Origin: Peribacillus sp044761985
Lineage (GTDB): Bacteria > Bacillota > Bacilli > Bacillales > DSM-1321
Reading direction: 5' to 3'
Length of the DNA: 64,000 bases
Assembly: GCF_044761985.1 (NCBI RefSeq)
Contig: NZ_JBIWDK010000002.1
Span: 579,243 to 643,242, forward strand
Program-made: the position numbers and the translations under genes
The notes under the pieces: model-generated
The model's input: the letters and a program-made list of their open reading frames with translations, nothing else
Told to the model about the DNA's origin: nothing
Databases searched by the model: none
In this document: positions 52,254 to 59,771 of the stretch, one piece after another
How the letters are laid out: every line of letters starts with the position of its first letter
How positions within the stretch are numbered: position 1 is the stretch's first letter

Positions 52254-52283
52254 ATTATATAGATGTTGCTTTCTACTTGTCAA
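52254..52283 (-). promoter_or_regulatory. rpmH promoter
   Basis: TTGACA (52278-52283), 18-base spacer, TATAAT (52254-52259) on the minus strand; both hexamers perfect, 47 bases upstream of the rpmH start. Confidence 0.82.
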
Positions 52284-52615
52284 CTACATCTAGAAAAATA
52301 TTTACTTTTTGCTTAATGTCCAGTGGGTTTTTTACTACCTAGCCTATTGTAAATGATTTTGCCTATAACTGATATAGAAATTTTTGGTCAGAGGGTACAT
52401 TTCATGAATTTTAACCTAATTGATCCCTCTTCATACTACTTTACCATGCATATAACGAATCGACAAAAACATTTGTGAACTTCCGCTTTCGTTTTATAGA
52501 GGAACTAGGGACACCTGAATGGCATAAATGCAGTGATGGGGAATCAGTATACAACCTGTTTTAAATCCATCCATCAATAAAATAATTTAGAGGAATTCGA
52601 CGCCATCACTCCATC

Positions 52616-52845
52616 TGTGGATAAAATTCGACATGTTTTTTTCTATCCACAGCCCATTTCGTATAGTTTTACACAAAAAAGAAGCCTGTGGAAAAGTTTT
52701 TCCCACAGGCCCTTTGAGTTGTGGATAAAGTTCACTAAGCCATTGCAAGACGTCCAAATTTCTGATATTATATTTGTGTTTTCACTCTGAATAACTTTAT
52801 CAACAGATAACGGTTATCCACAGACTGTGCATAACTTGTGGATAG
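52616..52845. other. oriC: oriC, left DnaA-box cluster (rpmH-dnaA)
   Basis: The 960-base gap between rpmH and dnaA contains perfect boxes at 52616-52624 (minus), 52720-52728 (minus) and 52814-52822 (plus), and one-mismatch boxes at 52643-52651, 52797-52805, 52826-52834 and 52837-52845. This is the upstream lobe of a bipartite Bacillus origin, with dnaA between the lobes. Bases 52208-52600 show only the rpmH promoter. Confidence 0.9.
52684..52710 (-). terminator. Terminator-shaped hairpin inside oriC
   Basis: GCCTGTGG/CCACAGGC arms with an 11-base loop; on the minus strand the hairpin is followed by a T-rich tail (ttctttttt). No gene reads leftward into this point, so it may stop antisense transcription from the dnaA side or insulate the origin. 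Its arms also contain TGTGG/CCACA DnaA-like half sites. Confidence 0.5.
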
Positions 52846-52889
52846 TTTATTCGACCTGTGAATATTAATCTGTCCACAAACAGTGGATA

Positions 52890-52919
52890 TTGTCGAAAAA
52901 CCTATTATCTTCTTATTAT
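52890..52919 (+). promoter_or_regulatory. Possible dnaA promoter
   Basis: TTGTCG, 18 bases, TATTAT, about 250 bases upstream of the dnaA start and immediately right of the DnaA boxes, which would allow DnaA to repress its own gene. The match is moderate. Confidence 0.35.
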
Positions 52920-53170
52920 ATATTTCAAGACATGCCTGTTGATGAATAAACATACGGACCTGCATCTTATTACAAGATGTTATTTATACAAAGGTTGTAC
53001 AATGCGCGATATCGTTCCAGGGACCTCACCTTTTAGTGACATCCAACATCCCTTATACAGCTCACCGAACTTTTGCTGTCCAAATTTTTTTAAGACAGCG
53101 ATCGATGAGTTTATTTGTGCCTAGACCTTTTAATACTTATAGAAAAATATTTTGCAAAGGAGGGATAAGT

Positions 53171-54520
53171 TTGGATAACATCGATAGCCTCTGGAATCAG
53201 GCACTCGGAAAAATTGAGAAAAAGATCAGTAAACCAAGCTTTGAAACTTGGCTTAAATCAACTAAAGCTTATTTACTTCAAGGTGACATCTTAACAGTCA
53301 CCGCTCCCAATGAATTTGCTAGGGATTGGCTTGAGGAACGTTATTCTCACCTTATTTCTGATGTTTTATTCGAACTGACCGGCGAAGAATTGGAAGCGAA
53401 GTTCATTATTCCGCCCAATCAGGAAGATGATGACTTTTCCGCTCCCGTTCAGCCTAAAAAGATAAAAAAACAGGATAAGGAAAACAATCCATTTCCACAG
53501 CATATGCTTAACTCGAAAAATACCTTCGATACGTTTGTCATTGGCTCCGGCAATCGTTTTGCCCATGCTGCGTCTCTCGCTGTCGCAGAAGCACCCGCCA
53601 AAGCCTATAACCCGTTGTTTATATATGGAGGAGTAGGGCTTGGTAAGACTCATTTAATGCATGCCATTGGTCATTACGTACTTGAGCATAATCCAAAGGC
53701 AAAAGTCGTTTATCTATCCTCTGAAAAATTCACGAATGAATTCATCAATTCGATCCGGGATAATAAGGCCGGGGAATTTCGTGATAGATATCGTACGGTA
53801 GATGTTTTATTAATTGATGATATTCAATTCCTAGCAGGAAAAGAACAAACTCAAGAAGAGTTTTTCCATACATTCAATGCCTTGCATGAAGAAAGTAAAC
53901 AGATCGTCATCTCGAGTGATCGTCCACCCAAAGAGATTCCAACACTTGAAGATCGTCTCCGTTCCCGCTTTGAATGGGGCTTGATTACGGATATTACGCC
54001 ACCTGACTTAGAAACGAGGATTGCCATTTTACGTAAAAAGGCCAAGGCGGAAGGACTCGATATTCCGAATGAAGTAATGCTTTATATAGCCAACCAAATC
54101 GATTCGAACATCAGGGAGCTTGAAGGTGCACTTATTCGTGTTGTCGCCTATTCTTCGCTGATCAATAAAGATATTAATGCTGATTTAGCTGCTGAGGCTT
54201 TGAAAGACATCATTCCAAGCTCAAAACCTAAAATAATCACGATCTTGGAAATTCAAAAAACGGTCGGTGAGCATTACAGCGTAAAACTTGAGGACTTCAA
54301 AGCGAAAAAGAGGACTAAATCCGTAGCTTTTCCAAGACAGATTGCTATGTACCTCTCCCGGGAAATGACCGACTTTTCGCTCCCTAAAATAGGCGATGAA
54401 TTCGGAGGGCGAGACCATACGACCGTCATCCATGCCCATGAAAAAATCTCGAAACTTATGCAAACGGATACCCAGCTGCAACGTCAGGTCAAGGAAATCC
54501 AGGATCAATTGAAGGTATAA
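53171..54520 (+). CDS. dnaA: Chromosomal replication initiator DnaA
   Basis: DnaA binds DnaA boxes, oligomerises on ATP and opens the origin. The 449-residue protein has domain I (MDNIDSLWNQALGKIEKKIS), a charged linker (about 85-115), an AAA+ domain with Walker A GGVGLGKT at 153-160, Walker B LLIDDIQFL and sensor motifs, and domain IV with GGRDHTTVIHAHEKI that reads the box. I choose the TTG at 53171: GGAGGG is six bases upstream and the product then matches family starts. The ATG 135 bases earlier is not supported. Confidence 0.97.
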   Translation: MDNIDSLWNQALGKIEKKISKPSFETWLKSTKAYLLQGDILTVTAPNEFARDWLEERYSHLISDVLFELTGEELEAKFIIPPNQEDDDFSAPVQPKKIKKQDKENNPFPQHMLNSKNTFDTFVIGSGNRFAHAASLAVAEAPAKAYNPLFIYGGVGLGKTHLMHAIGHYVLEHNPKAKVVYLSSEKFTNEFINSIRDNKAGEFRDRYRTVDVLLIDDIQFLAGKEQTQEEFFHTFNALHEESKQIVISSDRPPKEIPTLEDRLRSRFEWGLITDITPPDLETRIAILRKKAKAEGLDIPNEVMLYIANQIDSNIRELEGALIRVVAYSSLINKDINADLAAEALKDIIPSSKPKIITILEIQKTVGEHYSVKLEDFKAKKRTKSVAFPRQIAMYLSREMTDFSLPKIGDEFGGRDHTTVIHAHEKISKLMQTDTQLQRQVKEIQDQLKV

Positions 54521-54534
54521 TAGATTCTGGATAA

Positions 54535-54681
54535 TGTGTATAACTGATGACTACTTACACACAGTCTGTCCACATGTGGATAGACTGTTTTATCTTAGCT
54601 TCAACCGGGTTATCCACATATCCACAAGCCCTACTACTATTACTACTATCTTTTTTAAATAAAATTATTAATAAATATGCC
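54535..54681. other. oriC: oriC, right lobe with DnaA-trios and unwinding element
   Basis: In order: imperfect boxes at 54535-54543 and 54575-54583, then a perfect box TTATCCACA (54610-54618) and an adjoining ATATCCACA (54618-54626), then a run of TAC/TAT triplets at 54631-54650 (DnaA-trio pattern), then an AT-only stretch 54651-54678. Box, trio and AT tract in this order are what defines the Bacillus DNA unwinding element, so initiation most likely happens here. Confidence 0.93.
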
Positions 54682-54711
54682 ATTTAGGCAATTAAAATTG
54701 GAGGATGGAAC

Positions 54712-55848
54712 ATGAGATTCGTAATTCAAAGAGATCGATTAGTTCATAGTGTCCAAGAAGTAATGAAAGCTATCACATCGAGAACGACGATTCCTATTTT
54801 AACGGGGATAAAAATAAGTGTGACAACAGAAGGAGTTACATTAACAGGAAGTGACTCGGATATTTCCATACAGTCATTTATTCCAGCTGAAGTAGATGGT
54901 GATGAAATCGTCGAAGTTAAAAGCAGCGGTGGAATTGTCCTTAATGCACGCTTTTTCAGTGAAATCGTCAAAAAACTACCGATGGATACAGTAGAAATCG
55001 AGGTCCAAAATAATTTTCAAACGATCATCCGGTCTGGTAAAGCTGAATTTAACTTAAATGGATTAGATCCTGAAGAATATCCTCATTTACCGATCATTGA
55101 AGAAGAAAATATCTTCAAACTTCCAACGGATCTTTTAAAAACACTGATTCGTCAAACCGGGTTTGCAGTGTCCACCTCAGAAACACGACCTATCTTAACA
55201 GGTGTAAACTTGAAGGTTCAGGATGACGAATTAACCTGTATTGCAACAGATAGCCATAGATTGGCCATGAGGACAGCTAAAATTGAGAACAAGATTAACG
55301 GAGCTTATAGTGTCGTCATTCCAGGGAAAAGCCTAAGCGAGTTAAGTAAGATTCTGGATGATACGAATGAACTTATAGAAATCGTCATCACGGATAACCA
55401 AGTCTTATTCAAAGCAGAAAACCTATTGTTCTTCTCACGTCTACTTGAAGGAAACTACCCGGACACTTCCCGATTGATTCCAACCGATAGCAAAACGGAT
55501 GTGACAGTCCATACAAAAGACTTCCTGCAAGCGATTGATCGGGCATCTTTATTAGCTCGAGAGGGAAGAAATAATGTGGTTAAACTAACAACCATAGAGG
55601 GTCGCATCATCGAAGTGTCTTCCAATACACCAGAAATAGGTAAAGTGAGCGAGGAAGTACAAGCTGAAGCCATCGAAGGGGAAGACTTGAAAATATCCTT
55701 CAGTGCAAAATTTGTCATGGATGCATTAAAGGCATTAGAAGGATCCGATATCAAAATAAACTTTACTGGTGCTATGCGTCCATTTGTCATCCGACCGTTA
55801 CATGATGAATCAATGCTCCAATTAATCCTGCCAGTAAGAACTTACTAA
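54712..55848 (+). CDS. dnaN: DNA polymerase III beta sliding clamp
   Basis: DnaN forms the ring that tethers polymerases to DNA. The 378-residue protein has three similar clamp domains of about 125 residues, starting MRFVIQRDRLVHSVQEV, and ends with the conserved MLQLILPVRTY, part of the hydrophobic partner-binding cleft. GGAGG lies before the ATG. It follows the oriC unwinding element and is followed by a terminator. Full length. Confidence 0.97.
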   Translation: MRFVIQRDRLVHSVQEVMKAITSRTTIPILTGIKISVTTEGVTLTGSDSDISIQSFIPAEVDGDEIVEVKSSGGIVLNARFFSEIVKKLPMDTVEIEVQNNFQTIIRSGKAEFNLNGLDPEEYPHLPIIEEENIFKLPTDLLKTLIRQTGFAVSTSETRPILTGVNLKVQDDELTCIATDSHRLAMRTAKIENKINGAYSVVIPGKSLSELSKILDDTNELIEIVITDNQVLFKAENLLFFSRLLEGNYPDTSRLIPTDSKTDVTVHTKDFLQAIDRASLLAREGRNNVVKLTTIEGRIIEVSSNTPEIGKVSEEVQAEAIEGEDLKISFSAKFVMDALKALEGSDIKINFTGAMRPFVIRPLHDESMLQLILPVRTY

Positions 55849-55867
55849 AATAATATTTCACAAAATT

Positions 55868-55889
55868 AAAGACCTGCTACCGGGTCTTT
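55868..55889 (+). terminator. Terminator after dnaN
   Basis: AAAGACC and GGTCTTT arms over an eight-base loop, followed by aattttttag, 20 bases past the dnaN stop. Confidence 0.8.
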
Positions 55890-56060
55890 AATTTTTTAGC
55901 CCAAATGTATGGGGAGACAAGGATTAGCCAAGACTGCAACCTATGCAAAGAAGGTACAATCTGTTAAATAAAGGATAAGCAAAAGCTATACTTTGTCTTA
56001 ATCCAATTTATTTAGTAAAATAAAGTATTAAAGACTACTTAGAAATGAGTGAGGCACCTA

Positions 56061-56273
56061 ATGGACTCAATAAAAATAAGCACGGAATATATTACGCTAG
56101 GACAATTCTTGAAGTTGGCCGATTTAATTCAAAGCGGCGGCATGTCAAAATGGTTTTTAAGCGAATATGAGGTTTTCATCAACGGCGAATTAGATGTGAG
56201 ACGAGGCAGAAAGTTACGGTCAGGTGATAAAATCGAAATCCCTGAATTCGGCACCTTCACAATAACAAGCTAA
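56061..56273 (+). CDS. yaaA: S4-domain RNA-binding protein YaaA
   Basis: A 70-residue protein that consists of one S4 RNA-binding domain (YITLGQFLKLADLIQSGG, INGELDVRRGRKLRSGD), conserved between dnaN and recF in Bacillus and linked to ribosome assembly. I choose the ATG at 56061, which has GAGG six bases upstream; the GTG at 56049 overlaps that site. It begins an operon with recF, remB, gyrB and gyrA. The 170 bases between the dnaN terminator and this gene must hold its promoter. Confidence 0.93.
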   Translation: MDSIKISTEYITLGQFLKLADLIQSGGMSKWFLSEYEVFINGELDVRRGRKLRSGDKIEIPEFGTFTITS

Positions 56274-56294
56274 AACATAAGGGAAGAGCGGATT

Positions 56295-57413
56295 ATGTAC
56301 ATTGAAAAAATAAGTTTGAAAAACTACCGCAACTATACCGAATTAGACCTTACCTTTGAAAATAAGGTCAATGTAATCCTTGGGGAAAATGCCCAAGGAA
56401 AAACAAATGTAATGGAATCCATTTTCGTATTAGCAATGGCAAAATCCCACCGTACCTCAAATGACAAAGAACTTATTCGCTGGGATGAAGAGTATGCTAA
56501 AATAGAAGGCAGAGTAAGAAAGAGAAATACATCAATCCCACTTGAGCTGACCATTTCGAAAAAGGGTAAAAAGGCGAAGTGCAACCATATTGAACAGAGA
56601 AAATTAAGTCAGTATGTCGGCAATATGAATGTGGTCATGTTTGCTCCTGAGGACTTGAATCTCGTAAAGGGAAGTCCTCAAGTCAGACGCCGTTTTATAG
56701 ATATGGAAATTGGCCAGGTTTCTCCTGTATACCTTCATGATATGAGCCAATATCATAAAATACTTCAACAAAGAAATCATTACTTAAAGCTTCTGCAGAC
56801 CCGTAAACAAAAGGACGAGGCGATGCTTGATGTATTAACTGACCAGATTATTCAGTATGCAGCGAAAATTGTCGAAAGAAGGTTTCACTTTCTTTCTAAG
56901 CTTCAGCAATGGGCAGAGCCGATTCATTCAGGGATCTCCAGGAATCTAGAAGTATTGAAAATCCAATATAAGCCGTCGCTTGATGTATCAGAATCCATGA
57001 ATTTGACGAAAATAATAGAAGTATACACAGAAAAATTTGATAAAATAAAGGCAAGAGAAATTGAGCGGGGCGTAACCTTGATAGGACCTCACCGGGATGA
57101 TTTGACTTTTTATGTAAATGACCGTGATGTCCAGACCTATGGTTCCCAGGGACAGCAGCGTACGACTGCGTTATCTTTGAAACTTGCTGAAATTGAATTG
57201 ATTCATGAGGAAATCGGTGAGTATCCGATTTTACTATTGGATGATGTGTTATCGGAACTTGACGATTATCGTCAAACTCATTTACTAAATACGATACAAG
57301 GAAAAGTGCAGACGTTTGTGACGACACCTTCTATCGATGGAATCGATCATCAAACCCTCAGAGAAGCGTCCACCTTTTATGTGAGTCAAGGCAGTATAAA
57401 AAAGCTTAAATAA
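56295..57413 (+). CDS. recF: Recombination/repair ATPase RecF
   Basis: RecF loads RecA at single-strand gaps with RecO and RecR. The 372-residue SMC-like ATPase has Walker A GENAQGKTN near residue 30, the ABC signature region SQGQQRTTALSLKLAE and Walker B ILLLDDVLSELD. The start lies 21 bases after yaaA with GGAAGAG as ribosome site. Full length, standard dnaN-recF-gyrB order. Confidence 0.97.
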   Translation: MYIEKISLKNYRNYTELDLTFENKVNVILGENAQGKTNVMESIFVLAMAKSHRTSNDKELIRWDEEYAKIEGRVRKRNTSIPLELTISKKGKKAKCNHIEQRKLSQYVGNMNVVMFAPEDLNLVKGSPQVRRRFIDMEIGQVSPVYLHDMSQYHKILQQRNHYLKLLQTRKQKDEAMLDVLTDQIIQYAAKIVERRFHFLSKLQQWAEPIHSGISRNLEVLKIQYKPSLDVSESMNLTKIIEVYTEKFDKIKAREIERGVTLIGPHRDDLTFYVNDRDVQTYGSQGQQRTTALSLKLAEIELIHEEIGEYPILLLDDVLSELDDYRQTHLLNTIQGKVQTFVTTPSIDGIDHQTLREASTFYVSQGSIKKLK

Positions 57414-57425
57414 CGAGGTGAAAGC

Positions 57426-57677
57426 ATGTATCTCCATATTGGTGAGGATATTCTTGTGAAAACGGATGATATCATAGCTATTTTAGATAAAAAGATGCTT
57501 CACTCCTCTCCCATAATCGATGAATTCTTGGAGAAAAGGGTAGATGTGATCTCTCATTTAACAAAAAACTCGATTAAATCGATTGTAGTGACAGAAAAGC
57601 AGGTCTATTATTCACCGCTTGCCTCGGTCACCCTGAAAAAACGCTCGCTGCAGTCACCTTCCTTAATCGATGAATAA
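57426..57677 (+). CDS. remB: Extracellular-matrix regulator RemB (YaaB)
   Basis: An 83-residue DUF370-family protein. In B. subtilis RemB influences biofilm matrix expression and is a paralogue of the DNA-binding RemA. The sequence has the family opening MYLHIGEDILVKTDDIIAILD and the later TEKQVYYSPLASVTLKKR. GAGGTG precedes the ATG, 12 bases after recF. Function in this organism is inferred from its neighbours and family. Confidence 0.9.
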   Translation: MYLHIGEDILVKTDDIIAILDKKMLHSSPIIDEFLEKRVDVISHLTKNSIKSIVVTEKQVYYSPLASVTLKKRSLQSPSLIDE

Positions 57678-57744
57678 ATGCTCTATAGATTATTGTTATC
57701 CTTTAAAGTGATAAATGCCAAAAGAAAAGTGTAGGTGGATACGT

Positions 57745-59676
57745 ATGACAATGGAACAAAAAGAAGTACAAGCTCAGGCATACGATGAGAATCAGATACA
57801 GGTTTTAGAAGGCTTAGAAGCAGTACGTAAGCGTCCCGGCATGTATATCGGTACCACATCTGCAAAAGGACTTCACCATCTTGTTTGGGAAATTGTCGAT
57901 AATAGTATTGATGAAGCGCTAGCAGGTTTTTGTGATGAAATAAAAGTGACAATTGAAAAGGACAACAGTATTACTGTTGTCGATAATGGTCGTGGTATAC
58001 CAGTGGGTATACATGAAAAAATGGGTCGTCCTGCAGTAGAAGTAATCATGACTGTACTTCATGCTGGCGGGAAGTTCGGCGGCGGAGGCTATAAGGTTTC
58101 CGGAGGTCTGCATGGTGTAGGTGCCTCAGTCGTAAATGCCCTATCGACAGTGTTAGAAGTATTTGTTCATCGTGACGGAAAAATACACTATCAACAATTT
58201 AATCGTGGTGTACCTAAAGAGGACCTAAAGGTTATCGGAGAAACTGACCATACGGGTACAACGGTCCACTTTGTTCCGGATAAGGAAATATTCACGGAAT
58301 CCATAGAATATGATTTTGATACGCTGGCAACTCGTATCCGAGAGCTCGCTTTCCTAAATAAAGGATTGAAGCTGATCATTGAAGATAAGCGTGAAGAAGA
58401 GGAAAAAATCAAGGAATTCCACTATGAAGGTGGAATTAAGTCATATGTAGAGCATTTGAACCGTTCTAAAGAAGTACTCCATGAAGAACCCATTTTCATG
58501 GAAGGCGAAAAAGATGGCATTTCTATCGAGTTAGCTCTTCAATACAATGATAGCTATATTAGTAACCTTTTTTCTTTTGCCAATAATATTCATACCTATG
58601 AAGGCGGTACGCATGAATCAGGTTTCAAGACTGCGTTGACCCGCGTAATCAATGATTACGCTAGGAAAAACGGACTTTTGAAGGAAGCGGATAATAATTT
58701 CTCTGGTGAAGATGTGCGTGAAGGATTAACCGCAATCATATCGATTAAGCACCCTGAGCCCCAATTCGAAGGGCAAACGAAAACAAAACTGGGGAACTCT
58801 GAAGTCAGGACTGTAACGGATTCCATTCTTTCCGAAAGGTTGGATTCCTTCTTATACGAAAACCCTGCAGTCGCCAGAAAAATCATAGATAAAGGGCTTA
58901 TGGCTGCAAGGGCAAGAATGGCTGCCAAGAAAGCACGTGAGTTAACAAGAAGAAAAAGTGCATTGGAAGTCTCCAATCTACCGGGTAAACTGGCGGATTG
59001 TTCGTCCAAGGATCCTAGTATCAGCGAATTGTACATCGTGGAAGGAAACTCTGCCGGAGGATCTGCCAAACAAGGCCGTGACCGCCACTTCCAAGCTATT
59101 TTGCCACTACGGGGTAAAATTTTAAACGTTGAAAAAGCGCGATTGGATCGAATTCTTCATAATGAGGAGATTGGTACGATTATTACTGCACTTGGAACGG
59201 GTATTGGCGATGAATTCAATATTGAAAAGGCAAGATATCATAAAATTGTCATCATGACCGATGCGGATGTAGATGGTGCCCATATTAGAACGTTGATGCT
59301 GACATTCTTCTACCGCTATATGAGAAAAATCATCGAATATGGTTATATCTATATCGCCCAGCCACCTCTTTTCAAGATTCAACAGGGGAAAAAGGTGGAT
59401 TATGCCTATAATGACCGGGAGCTTGAAACAATAATGGCAAGCCTTCCAAGCACACCGAAGCCTAACCTACAGCGCTATAAAGGGCTGGGGGAAATGAATC
59501 CAGAACAACTATGGGATACGACCATGAGCCCTGACACGAGAACGTTGCTTCAGGTTAGTTTAAAAGATGCCGTTGAAGCGGATGAAACGTTCGAGATGCT
59601 CATGGGGGATAAGGTTGAACCACGTCGAAATTTCATTGAAGAAAACGCGATTTATGTAAAAAATCTAGATATTTAA
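57745..59676 (+). CDS. gyrB: DNA gyrase subunit B
   Basis: GyrB supplies the ATPase and TOPRIM parts of gyrase, which introduces negative supercoils. The 643-residue protein has GHKL ATPase motifs (DNSIDEALAG, DNGRGIP, GGLHGVGASVVN), the transducer domain and TOPRIM motifs EGNSAGGSAKQGRDR and DADVDGAHIR, ending in the conserved NALYVKNLDI-like tail. I choose the ATG at 57745 with AGGTGG six bases upstream, over the ATG at 57715. Full length. Confidence 0.97.
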   Translation: MTMEQKEVQAQAYDENQIQVLEGLEAVRKRPGMYIGTTSAKGLHHLVWEIVDNSIDEALAGFCDEIKVTIEKDNSITVVDNGRGIPVGIHEKMGRPAVEVIMTVLHAGGKFGGGGYKVSGGLHGVGASVVNALSTVLEVFVHRDGKIHYQQFNRGVPKEDLKVIGETDHTGTTVHFVPDKEIFTESIEYDFDTLATRIRELAFLNKGLKLIIEDKREEEEKIKEFHYEGGIKSYVEHLNRSKEVLHEEPIFMEGEKDGISIELALQYNDSYISNLFSFANNIHTYEGGTHESGFKTALTRVINDYARKNGLLKEADNNFSGEDVREGLTAIISIKHPEPQFEGQTKTKLGNSEVRTVTDSILSERLDSFLYENPAVARKIIDKGLMAARARMAAKKARELTRRKSALEVSNLPGKLADCSSKDPSISELYIVEGNSAGGSAKQGRDRHFQAILPLRGKILNVEKARLDRILHNEEIGTIITALGTGIGDEFNIEKARYHKIVIMTDADVDGAHIRTLMLTFFYRYMRKIIEYGYIYIAQPPLFKIQQGKKVDYAYNDRELETIMASLPSTPKPNLQRYKGLGEMNPEQLWDTTMSPDTRTLLQVSLKDAVEADETFEMLMGDKVEPRRNFIEENAIYVKNLDI

Positions 59677-59771
59677 TTTGTTTAACAGGATGATCTTATA
59701 TCCTGTTCTTTACATAGTTCACGACCCGATCCAAAAATGAAAGTATAAGCTTTATAAAGGAGGTTGGCTCC

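Noticed and set aside
53036..53170. Longer DnaA N-terminus from the ATG at 53036
   Set aside because: No ribosome site before it and the extra 45 residues do not resemble DnaA; the TTG at 53171 has a strong site and a family-like start.
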